Of a DNA stretch of 40,175 nt, positions 27,701 to 36,000 are shown piece by piece. The notes under the pieces are model-generated. The model made no database searches. It was given only the letters and a program-made list of their open reading frames with translations, and was not told the origin of the DNA. The DNA comes from Dysgonamonadaceae bacterium. Its GTDB lineage: Bacteria > Bacteroidota > Bacteroidia > Bacteroidales > Azobacteroidaceae. The translations under genes and the position numbers were made by a program. How positions within the stretch are numbered: position 1 is the first letter of the stretch; the number at the start of each line of letters is the position of its first letter. The stretch covers positions 1-40,175 of the forward strand of contig JAISOJ010000064.1 of assembly GCA_031275735.1 (NCBI GenBank), in the 5' to 3' direction.

Positions 27701-27885
27701 AGATTCGTAACTACTCCCTGCGAAGTACCTTTTACAATTACGCTCACACCAATAATAGGATCTTCCTTTTCATCGGTAACTCGTCCCGATACGGTTTTCG
27801 ATTGCGCCCATGCGGAAGAAATTCCAAAGACGGTCAAAACAAGAAAAAAACCTGCCTTTAGCCTAAATTTTTGTTGATTTCTCAT
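24733..27885 (-). CDS. SusC/RagA-type TonB-dependent outer-membrane transporter
   Basis: 1050 aa, the usual size. A signal peptide ends near AWAQ (about 28), followed by a CarboxypepD_reg-like domain (VSGRVTDEKEDPIIGVSVIVKGT, about 33-105). Then come the TonB box region and plug start DEVVVIGYGTQKKETLSGAV (about 114-133) and a long beta-barrel ending in aromatic F-S-I-N-F. No STN domain is present, so it should not signal through an anti-sigma factor, consistent with control by the HTCS. With SusD it would import oligosaccharides at the expense of the proton-motive force via TonB. It is the first gene of the locus. Confidence 0.96.
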   Translation of the reverse strand: MRNQQKFRLKAGFFLVLTVFGISSAWAQSKTVSGRVTDEKEDPIIGVSVIVKGTSQGVVTNLDGEYTIAITSGNQAVLSFSYLGYELQEIPVGTRNRIDVVMKEKPAALDEVVVIGYGTQKKETLSGAVTSIKGSDVIKIPSMNVSNSLAGSLPGLVVVGQSGEPGADFSRLYIRGQSSLNDNNPLIVVDGVPNRSLERIDPSTIENISVLKDASAAIYGSQAANGVILITTKRGKAEKLNVTLNLSQGWSRPTIVPELTNSAEFATLVNEIKAYRGDLPLYSETDIQKYTAGDDPWRYPNTDWFDAVLKPWSPQSNVNINLSGGTEKLKVFTALSVRSQDGYFKNSGSKYSQYDLRTNVDGEINNYITVSVDMSGRMENADFLTIGSGTLFSNLLTARPTLQAYWPNGLPGPPLNMQNQYNPVVQSTSEVGYNKNENYVFNITGKINIKIPYVEGLSFVATGAIDRSLNYGKKFYDQYTLYTWDGQTVSNNEIPELEGKRYGRAPSLIQHQTIWKEYLVNGLFNYQKEVAKGHDLNILIGLEMIENSSNWFSAERRNYKVSFPQELDFGDPNNQYANGSNPAINRWLNYFGRLNYSFQSKYLLEFVWRYQGTSKFAPQTRWGFFPGISAGYRISEENFWEGNLKETINDLKIRASWGKTGNDLIDPYQYFSLYSAYWRNFVITQDPEEQNNKSTIYESRAYNLQAQWEEADQSNIGIDMNLLKGKLTITADYFNNLRSKILIPQSASVPGSTGLGSILPDVNIGKVRNSGFDFNISYNHKAGDFTYRIGLNGGYAKNKVIFFDEAEGVWPWQSQTGYPMHSYLLYDAPGIFHTQAEIDQWNQYAREKTGDPDAEYITGARPGDIFFRDTNEDGQINGEDKIRIYKNIVPSWTGGLNLLAQYKGFDLNVLFQGQAGAVRYIAPDGGEERNYPKSFYDKRWTEQNPNAEYPRTYNRNDEYWMSSDNWNTFWLKKTDFIRLKNIELGYTIPRKILNKTGINTVRVYVGGMNLFTYAPDMTDFDPEVDQQDSATAGSGYPIQKMVNAGFSINF

Positions 27886-27917
27886 AATATTAAACTATTA
27901 AATTCTGCTTTTGGGGC

Positions 27918-27960
27918 CAAAATTATAAAAATAGACCTATTAAGGATAACACAATTGTGT
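27918..27960 (-). promoter_or_regulatory. Candidate promoter and operator of the polysaccharide locus
   Basis: Upstream of SusC, minus-strand TAATTTTG (27925-27918) matches TAnnTTTG. No TTTG lies at -33. Instead a perfect 12-bp palindrome ACACAATTGTGT (27949-27960) is centred about 33 bp upstream of the -7 box, where an activator would sit. The leader to the SusC ATG is about 30 nt. The HTCS is the natural candidate activator, although AraC-type proteins more often bind direct repeats. Confidence 0.4.
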
Positions 27961-28142
27961 CGATTTATAACAAGCAGATACGACACCAAATATTCTTTCG
28001 GGCATCTTATTAACTTTTGAATTTCCTGATAGTGCACGCTACCGTTTTCGGGCATTGAACAAAAAAGGAAAAAGCCTTGTCGAATTGTTGAATCTGCGTA
28101 TTCGCCATTTCCGATGACAAGCAATTGGAAGAAGCCGATTTT

Positions 28143-31100
28143 TTATGCTTGTCTATTTTTTTCCGGTTTTGCTACACCCATGAAAAGAGGAAGAAACAAA
28201 AATGTTCCAACCAACGACATAATGATTCCGCCGATAGTTCCTGCGGCCAAAGGAAACCAAAAAGCTTCTTTATTTTCCCCTATCATGAATGGGATAAATC
28301 CGAGAACAGTAGAAATAACGGTTAAAAATATAGGTGTGATTTTAGCTCCCCAAGCCTGAATATACGCTTGTAAAAGAGGAATATTTTCCTGCCGTTTTCG
28401 AATGTTATTATATTCGTTGATAATGTAAATATTTGCATTAATGGAAACTCCGCATAAAAGAATAAAGGAAGCAAAACCTCCCTGGTCGAAATTTAATTTA
28501 AATAAATAAAAAGTGAGAAATGTTCCGATAAAAGCAATCGGTATAACAAAAATAATGGAAAGCGGTTGTTTTAGAGAATTAAATAAAATACTGCAAGTAA
28601 AGTAAATAATAATAAAAATTATGAATAACAAGAAATATTGTTTACCGTTATCTCTTCTCCAATCCCACCACAACTCTCCTTTTTCAATCGAATAACCCAT
28701 AGGCAATTTATCTCTAAATTCTTCCATCTTGTTTTCCAAGACCTTACGACCTTGTTCGTACGCACCGATATATTCGTATTGCAAGCATAACCGGTATTGC
28801 TGGTTTTCTTTCACAATATTCTGCGGCATTTGTGTTCTTTCCAATGTAGCCAACTCGTCTAATTTGTAAGTTTTTTCTTCCCCTATTTTACTTGGAAAAT
28901 GTTCCATGCTCCAAATATCATATTCTTGCGATTGCCTGGCATAAAGTACAATACGTTCCAAGCCATATTGTCCGGAAATCTGACCGGCGTAGGTTTTTTG
29001 TCCGAATATCGACCGTAAAGAGGTAAATAACTGCATGGGTTGTATATTTTCCTGTGCCAAACGTTCTTGGTTTAAGTCAAATGCAAACTCCTGGTAATCA
29101 TCTTTGTACCAACTAAATTCCGATCCGATCATTACTTCTTTGATCCGTCGGTGTTCCAACAACTCCTTTTTGAATTGTTCGGTTAAATCCGATAATTCGT
29201 CGTAATTGAATCCACGCAGAATAGCCCGATAAGAGCCGGCCGATTCTCTGACGTCATTACTGAAGCCATCTCCTAAGCCGAAAACGCTCCAACTGCCTCC
29301 GCCCAATTCTAACGACTTCGTGATAAGTTTGGATTTCAACAGATAAGGGAAGCCGCTCCGTTCGCCTTGCTTTGTAAAGCGAATACTAATCTCCGCCCGC
29401 CTTGCGCTTTGTATTCGAGTTTCGAACTGGCGCACTTCGCTAAATTGACTGATGTAGCTCTCCATGCGTTGTATCAGGTGATTCATTTGCGAGATAGTGG
29501 CGCCATTAGGCAGGGTAGCCGTCATATAAATACTTGTTTCTTGCCGGTCGGTAAAATAACTGCCTTCAAATACTTTTTGTACAAATAAGCGCAAAGTTCC
29601 ACCCAAATAGGTATCTACATGCGTTTTTATTTTTTCTTTATAAAATTCCGATCCAAGGGTTTTGTTATACCATTTATTCAGAATATTTTCTCCTTCTAAC
29701 TTGTCAGGTAACCAAAATACGGGTAATCCAAATAATAAAACAATTAAAATACAGGTCGGAACACGCCATCGCCAAAGAAAGCGGCACAAGGATGCATAAA
29801 AGGAATTAAAAGTTGAGAGATAAGAGTTAAGAATTTTTTTCCTTTTTCTAACTCTTAACTCATAGTTCTTAACTCTTAACTTATCAATGAGCGCCGGAAC
29901 TAGAAACAAAGCAATAAAAAGGGAAACGGAGAGATTGATAATGATTACTTTCGCAAAATCCTGTAAATTCAATCGTATTTTCTCTTCCATGAAAAAGATA
30001 ATGATCAAAGAAGCAATCGTCGTAAGGGTGGCGGACAAGATGGCTAAGAATGATTTTTTGTTTCCTTGCCGGATAATTTGATCCGACATCACAATGGTAT
30101 TGTCAATAACCAAGGTAAGCGAAATCGTAATTCCCGCCAAGGAATAGAGTTGCATCTCCAATCGACCCCAATAATAAAATATGGCGGCGGCGGCAATATT
30201 CATAAACAGGGATAAAAATATGAGTAATAAATACTTGAAACTACGATAGATGACTAATACAAAAACCAGAAGAATCAGTAAAGTTAATCCGGTACGAAAA
30301 TAGATTTTATCCAATTCTTTTTGTATGTAATCGGTTGCATCATAAGCAATATGTATTTCATAACCGGAAGGAAAAGACGATTGGATCTGCTCTATTTTAG
30401 CTTTTATCCGGCTGCTCAAATCCAACTGATTAGCATTCTCATACGAAGTAATGGCTATATAAATCGAATTTAATCCGTTGATACGGTAATAACTTTGCGC
30501 TTCTTGCTCTAAATAAGCGACTTTAGCTATTTGATTCAAAGTAATGAGTTTGCCTTCTTTATTCTTCACCGTTATTTTTTCCGGATCAAATTTATTTTCT
30601 CCAGTATTTCCCGCAACGAGTACGACTCTTATCCATTCGTCTGTCTTTCCTCGATTAACGACCGTACCCATAAACTCGCGGTTCAAATAATTGTTGATCG
30701 CCGATTGAATATCGGATACTGTTAATCCCAAAATTTCCAATTGCTTATAATCGTATTCCAATCGCCACTCCATCGGCATCGCGCCCGATATGTCAATTTT
30801 ATCAATTCCCTCTATTTGAGCCAATTGAGGTTTTATTTGATTTTCTGTAAATTGCTGAATAATAATCGGATTAACCACAGCATTCATCGTAAAAACCAAA
30901 AACGGACGATTGGCATTTTCGTCGGAACGGTTCAACGAAATTGTCGGGTAAGTCATTCCGTCGGGTAGATGAGGCCAAGTCTGGCGAATAATTGTAGAAA
31001 CTTCAAACCGCGCTACATCCACATCGACATGCTTATCAAAACGAATAACAATGTTTCCCCAACCGTTTCCGGAGGTCGAAGCAATATTTTCCACTCCTTT

Positions 31101-31304
31101 GATGCGGCTGAGCATCGCTTCTAATTTGGAGGTAACTTCCATTTCCACCACGCGAGAGGCATTCCCTTGCAGATTGAAAGAGACATTTATCTGCGGAAGC
31201 GCCTGCGATGGAGATAGTTTCACCGGCAAAAGAGGCACAAGCGCCAAACCGATCAACGTGAAACAAATAAACCCCAGAATAACGGAAAAAGAGGATATTT
31301 TCAT
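28143..31304 (-). CDS. RND efflux permease 2
   Basis: 1053 aa. TM1 is at about 7-28, a first periplasmic loop runs to about 335, and TM2-TM6 span about 337-472. TM4 carries the proton-relay Asp401 in LVIDNTIVM. The second half (TM7 from about 513) repeats the plan, with LCGVSINANIYIINEYNNI in TM10. The cytoplasmic link after TM6 (about residues 475-497) is encoded by an in-frame heptamer repeat, which gives an odd basic segment (KLRVKNYELRVRKRKK). The start overlaps the TolC-like stop (ATGA). It belongs to a leftward efflux operon with one membrane-fusion protein, one outer-membrane channel and a second RND pump. Substrate unknown. Confidence 0.92.
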   Translation of the reverse strand: MKISSFSVILGFICFTLIGLALVPLLPVKLSPSQALPQINVSFNLQGNASRVVEMEVTSKLEAMLSRIKGVENIASTSGNGWGNIVIRFDKHVDVDVARFEVSTIIRQTWPHLPDGMTYPTISLNRSDENANRPFLVFTMNAVVNPIIIQQFTENQIKPQLAQIEGIDKIDISGAMPMEWRLEYDYKQLEILGLTVSDIQSAINNYLNREFMGTVVNRGKTDEWIRVVLVAGNTGENKFDPEKITVKNKEGKLITLNQIAKVAYLEQEAQSYYRINGLNSIYIAITSYENANQLDLSSRIKAKIEQIQSSFPSGYEIHIAYDATDYIQKELDKIYFRTGLTLLILLVFVLVIYRSFKYLLLIFLSLFMNIAAAAIFYYWGRLEMQLYSLAGITISLTLVIDNTIVMSDQIIRQGNKKSFLAILSATLTTIASLIIIFFMEEKIRLNLQDFAKVIIINLSVSLFIALFLVPALIDKLRVKNYELRVRKRKKILNSYLSTFNSFYASLCRFLWRWRVPTCILIVLLFGLPVFWLPDKLEGENILNKWYNKTLGSEFYKEKIKTHVDTYLGGTLRLFVQKVFEGSYFTDRQETSIYMTATLPNGATISQMNHLIQRMESYISQFSEVRQFETRIQSARRAEISIRFTKQGERSGFPYLLKSKLITKSLELGGGSWSVFGLGDGFSNDVRESAGSYRAILRGFNYDELSDLTEQFKKELLEHRRIKEVMIGSEFSWYKDDYQEFAFDLNQERLAQENIQPMQLFTSLRSIFGQKTYAGQISGQYGLERIVLYARQSQEYDIWSMEHFPSKIGEEKTYKLDELATLERTQMPQNIVKENQQYRLCLQYEYIGAYEQGRKVLENKMEEFRDKLPMGYSIEKGELWWDWRRDNGKQYFLLFIIFIIIYFTCSILFNSLKQPLSIIFVIPIAFIGTFLTFYLFKLNFDQGGFASFILLCGVSINANIYIINEYNNIRKRQENIPLLQAYIQAWGAKITPIFLTVISTVLGFIPFMIGENKEAFWFPLAAGTIGGIIMSLVGTFLFLPLFMGVAKPEKNRQA
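29815..29883. repeat. Heptamer repeat inserted inside the RND 2 gene
   Basis: A left arm (GATAAGAGTTAAGAA) and a longer right arm (CTAACTCTTAACTCAT, then TTCTTAACTCTTAACTT) flank a pyrimidine tract. About 42 bp from 29822 match the minus strand of the miaB/HTCS junction repeat (10815-10855), with the same spacing and four C/T differences in the tract. The right part also matches 38762-38796. The insertion keeps the reading frame and falls in the cytoplasmic loop between TM6 and TM7. Confidence 0.8.
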
Positions 31305-32791
31305 TGAATATTCATTTCGGAATCAAATGCAAAAGATAAGGATTCTTCTTTTTCAAAATCATATAAAGTTAATTTACGTATCTTGTAATAGCTCAACCAA
31401 TAATTTTTCAAGGACAGTATAAAATTTTTCTGCGCCTCTTTTTGACGATTGAGCGATAAAGTTAAACTATTTATATCGGCTTTCCCAATGATAAAGCGTT
31501 CTTTGGTATTCGTATAAGCCATATTGGCTAATTCCAACGCTTCTTCGGCGCTTCGAATCAGATCCTGCTGCACATTGAAATCGCTCACCGTCATTACGAT
31601 TTCTTGTTCTAAACTCAATTCGTTTTGTTGAACGGAAATTCTGGCAACATTCAAATTATTACGCGCCATATTTACCTGTCCTTTCCGAACGCCCCAATCT
31701 ATCAATGGAATTGAAAAACCTACCGAAATCACATCTTGCCGGAGCGGATGACGGTATGCGTCCCCCAAATTATCGGCCACCTGATTGAATCCGATGCTTG
31801 CCGAAAAAGAAGCGTCAAAAACCGCGCTTTTCCCGGTTCGATCCACTTCGCGTTCTGCTTCCATTATTTCTTGCTTGTTACCTAATAAGTCCGGATTATT
31901 TTCCCTGACATATTGCAAGGCTTTATCTAAAGAAATAGCTATATCTTTTGTCCGGTCGGGAAGAACTAAGCGTATGTGGGTTTCTTTATCTTTGTTTAAG
32001 TACGAAACAAAATCGGACATCGCTCTTTTCAGGCTAATTTCAGCGTTTTTCAAACTGTTTTGAGCATTTACAGCATCCAAGCGCAAGGTAAGCAAATCGG
32101 CTTGCGATATGGAAGCGATTTTATGACGTTCTTGCCCGATTCGATACAAAGTATCGCTCGACAACACATTGCCTTTTGCCATATCGTATTCTGTTTGCGC
32201 CATCGCTAAATTGAAAAAATATTCGGTAGAGGTTTCTGAAATAGCTTCCCGATCGTACAGGTATTGTTTTTTCGCTTTTTCATACTTCAGCGGCTCAATT
32301 TTTCTTTCCCATTTGAAACTATTGAATCCGAATAATTTTTGGGAATAACCTACCCGGAAAGGAATACTGGTATATTGCGAATAGGTATTGTCGCCGAAAT
32401 TCCGGATATAACCCAATTCCGAATCAATATAAAAAGTACCTCCCGTCCAATCCAGATTTTGCTGAATTGATAAATTTCCGGAAGAATATAACGATTGCTG
32501 TGCGCGATAAACATCCAAGTTGCTTCCCGAATCATAACGCCGCGTTATATCCCGGTAATATTGTATCGGCGTCATAGTTAGTTTTAACGATGGAAGCCTG
32601 GCTGCCTTAAACGAATGAAATTCCCAAAAACTTGCCTGATATAGATTCTTAGCCCGGAAAGCCTGAAGCGAACTATCGGCTGCTATTTCAATCGTGCGGC
32701 TCAACGTCAATTCCTCCGTTTGCGCCCTTGTGACAACTATCGAACAAAAAACACCCAAAAATAAACAAATCCCCGTCTTTTTTATACGCAA
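31301..32791 (-). CDS. TolC-family outer-membrane efflux channel
   Basis: About 496 aa from TTG 32791. The frame is open to ATG 32974, but the residues before are encoded by 21 octamers. KKTGICLFLGVFCSIVVTRAQ is a clear signal peptide, and by analogy with repeat copies A and B its original start would be ATGAAA, now ATAAAA (32785-32780). The mature protein has two OEP repeats with long coiled-coil helices (for example LAMAQTEYDMAKGNVLSSDTL and ADLLTLRLDAVNAQNSLKNAEISL). The protein forms the outer-membrane duct for the RND pumps. Its stop overlaps RND 2 (ATGA). Which codon starts translation is open: ATG 32974 (63-residue hydrophobic extension), TTG 32791, or ATA. Confidence 0.88.
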   Translation of the reverse strand: MRIKKTGICLFLGVFCSIVVTRAQTEELTLSRTIEIAADSSLQAFRAKNLYQASFWEFHSFKAARLPSLKLTMTPIQYYRDITRRYDSGSNLDVYRAQQSLYSSGNLSIQQNLDWTGGTFYIDSELGYIRNFGDNTYSQYTSIPFRVGYSQKLFGFNSFKWERKIEPLKYEKAKKQYLYDREAISETSTEYFFNLAMAQTEYDMAKGNVLSSDTLYRIGQERHKIASISQADLLTLRLDAVNAQNSLKNAEISLKRAMSDFVSYLNKDKETHIRLVLPDRTKDIAISLDKALQYVRENNPDLLGNKQEIMEAEREVDRTGKSAVFDASFSASIGFNQVADNLGDAYRHPLRQDVISVGFSIPLIDWGVRKGQVNMARNNLNVARISVQQNELSLEQEIVMTVSDFNVQQDLIRSAEEALELANMAYTNTKERFIIGKADINSLTLSLNRQKEAQKNFILSLKNYWLSYYKIRKLTLYDFEKEESLSFAFDSEMNIQ

Positions 32792-32974
32792 ATGAGTAAA
32801 CAAGTAGACAAGTAGACAAGTAAACAAGTAGACAAGTAGACAAGTAAACAAGTAGACAAGTAAACAAGTAGACAAGTAAACAAGTAAACAAGTAAACAAG
32901 TAGACAAGTAGACAAGTAGACGAGTAAACAAGTAGATGAGTAGACAAGTAGACGGGTAAACAAGAATGTTTCAT
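32780..32974 (-). repeat. Start-codon repeat element, copy C (21 octamers)
   Basis: From ATGAAA (32974-32969) the element runs through 21 consecutive 8-bp units (32963-32796, 168 bp, mostly GTAAACAA and GTAGACAA on the plus strand) to ATAAAA (32785-32780). That last hexamer corresponds to the inner ATGAAA of copies A and B with ATG changed to ATA. ACTCATTT on the minus strand at the distal end is kept, but its AAATGAGT partner is absent. The array is a multiple of three, so ATG 32974 stays in frame with the TolC-like gene. Confidence 0.88.
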
Positions 32975-32975
32975 A

Positions 32976-33022
32976 TCTTAATTCTTAGTTTTTAATTCTT
33001 AACTCCTTTCTTAACTCTATAA
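32976..33022. repeat. Heptamer repeat at the RND 1 / TolC junction
   Basis: TTAATTCTTAGTTTTTAATT then CTTAACTCCTTTCTTAACTC is a loose run of the heptamer family. On the minus strand it encodes the last residues of RND 1 (RVKKGVKN stop, TAA at 32994-32992) and runs up to repeat copy C. Confidence 0.6.
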
Positions 33023-36000
33023 ATTCTCCAATACGCCAAAGGTACGACAAACAAACTTACCGGCGTTCCGATAATCATTCCGCCGATAGTCGCAATGGCC
33101 AAAGGTTTTTCTAATTCCGAACCCATATCATGACTGAACAGCAAAGGAGCCATACAAACGATCGAAGTCAAACTGGTCATCAAAATCGCTTTTAACCTGC
33201 GGCGCCCGGATTCATGAATCGCTTCCATTAACGGATAACCTTCCCTCCGCAATTGGTTCATAATATCCACTTTTAAAATACTGTCGTTAATGATAATTCC
33301 ACAGGTAACAACGATTCCTATTGCCGACATCAAATTCAAAGTATGACCCAAAACAAACAACAGTCCCAACGCAGCCGCTACATCTATCGGAATTTCCAAC
33401 AGAATAATCAAGGGTTGAACAAAACTCTCGAACTGTGCAGCTAAAATAAAGTACATCAACAAAATAGAAATAAACAAGATGATAAGCAATTCATTGATCA
33501 TTCGTTTATTGGAGAAAAAACTTCCGGAAAAGTCAATTTCCCATCGGTCATTTTTTTGATCATTTTCTTTAGCGATTTGAATCGTTTTTTCCGCTTGTTT
33601 CACATCGTAAAAATCCATTGGGATGTATTCGCCTTTTTTACCGGCCACAATTGTTTTTAAATCTTCTGCAGGAGTAAGGGAGACAAAAATGCTCAAAGGA
33701 ATTTGATTTTTTTGCCCGTTTTCATCCGGTAAAGTATAAATCAAGGTATTATCAATGACGTCCCGCACATTTTGTTTTTCATCTCCCAAAACGATAGGAA
33801 GATATTGCTGATACGAGCGGAGAAATGAAAATTCATTTTCGTTGAATCCGGTCTTCAAGGCTTGGTAAAGATCGTTGTACGATACTTTATAAAGCACTAA
33901 TTTTTCGTAATCGATGTGTATATTCAATTGCTTTTGAAAAGATGCCCCTACCAATGTTTCATCAGTAAGGTCTTGCAATTCTTTTTCCAAATTCCGTACC
34001 TCTTGCACGTCAGGAATTTCCGTCCGGTTGCGGGCGTAATATTCCACCGTCAGATCGGGTTCGCCAACCGTAAATATTTTCTCAAAAATTGTTCCGGCCG
34101 GAGAAAAAGAAAAAATAGCCTGCGGATAATGGCCGGAAAAATAAGTCTCAATCTCTTTTTTTATCCGATTCACATCTTTCTTATGAGGCACTTTTAAATA
34201 TACCTGACTTTCCGACAAGGTTTGTTTTCTATCTCGGTCTAACAAAAACTGCTGTTGGGCGATTAAAGCCGAATGTTCTACCGTCCGGTCCTCCAAAAAA
34301 GTCAATAAGGCTTGGACGCGGTCCCGATTTTCTGCTACATGAATGTTTTCATTCCATTCGATATCTACCAGCAATTCGTTTTGCGAAATATCCGGCATTT
34401 TTTCCTTCGGTATAATTGTGAATAGTCCAAAGCACAAAGGAAAAACGATCAACAATATAGTTGTTGTCAAAATCTTATGGGAAAAAATCCATTCGACGCC
34501 GACGTCGTATATCTTTTCAATCGAAAAAGAAGGAAACAAGAAAGGACGTTTAGTATGTTCCTTCGAACGTTTCATTCCCTGCGACTTGCGCATAACAATT
34601 TTATACAGTACCGGCAATAACATGATTCCGGTGATATACGAAACCAGCAAACCAATTGTAACCGAAAAAGCCTGATCGAAAAAGAGTGCGCCGGCTATGC
34701 CGCTCAAAAAGATTAAAGGCACAAAAACGGCAATCGTCGTAAATGCCGAACTCAACATAGGCATAATGACCTCGCTCGTTCCCTTGATACAAGCTTCGTC
34801 GATCGATAAGCCTCGTTGCCGGTATTGACCAATATTGTCCGTTACAATAATCGAATTATCAATCATCATTCCCAGCGCCAGTATCAATCCCGTTAAGGAA
34901 ACGATATTGAGGGAAATATGAAACAAATAAAAGAACATTAAGCTGATAATCAACGAAATAAACATACTAATGCCGATAATCAGCGGCGATTTGACGTCGC
35001 GCATGAACAAAATGGAAACTAAGCAAACAAAAATAAATGCTAAAATCAAATTCTGTTGTAAATTAGAAATAGTATAGTCTAACAGTTCCGTCTGGTTTTG
35101 CGAAATATTGAATTCAATTTCCGGATAACTCGCACGTAAATGATTAATCACTTGATTCAACGATTTTTGCATTTCCGACATGTTTTCATCTGTTTGCTTG
35201 ATAACCGCCATCGTAACCGCCCGCTTCCCGTTATACAAAGCCAATCCTCTTTCTTTTTCCGGAATAATTTCTACTTGAGCCAAATCTTTCAGTTGGAAAA
35301 TTTTCCCGTTTTTCCAAAAATAAATATTCCGCACATCTTCTACCGTGCGTAAAACAGAAGAGAACCGCACATTGTATTCGTAGTAACCGTCGCGGACAAT
35401 CATACTACCCGGCTCAATGTTGTGATCGTTCAAAGCGGATTCAATATCGGAAAGTGTGATTCCTGTAATATTCAATAACTTATTTTCAGGCGAAATAATT
35501 ACTTCTTTATTGACCAAACCCGTCATATCCACCATCGCTACTTGAGGAAGCTGTTCGATTTGCCTTTTAATCACATTTCCGGCAAATTCGCAAAGATCAA
35601 GAAATTGCGCCTCCGATGCAGCATCTTCTTTCAATGTCAAATTCAGGTTAAACACCGGTATGTCCGTTGCGCTGGCTTTAATCACTTGCGGCCGGTCGAT
35701 ATCCCGTGGGATATAATTCATTGCCGCATCGATCTTTTCATTTACTTCAATAAAAGCCAAATCCGTATTGGATCCGTATTCAAAACTTAAACGGATAATC
35801 ACATTACCGTCACGCGTTTCCGTACGGATATCCCGCATTGTCCCGATTTGTAATAATTGCTGACGAATCGGATTAGTCACCGTATTTTCCAATTCCCTCG
35901 CCGACCGATTCTTTCCGGATACCTGAACGGTAATTTCCGGAATAGCAATATCCGGCAACAATGAAACCGGCACATTCAAATAGGTAATGATACCGAGAAT

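Noticed and set aside
27882-28124. 80-aa ORF in the SusC upstream region
   Set aside because: It overlaps the candidate promoter and operator, has no recognisable domain, and its end overlaps the SusC start. It is more likely leader and regulatory DNA.
32796-32963. CRISPR array (regular short repeats)
   Set aside because: The units are 8 bp and directly adjacent, with no unique spacers, and no cas gene is nearby. It is a simple tandem repeat.
32688-32963. A separate 91-aa hydrophobic protein on the minus strand
   Set aside because: It is the octamer array read in another frame, then the out-of-frame start of the TolC-like gene. The 8-bp unit gives similar peptides in every frame.
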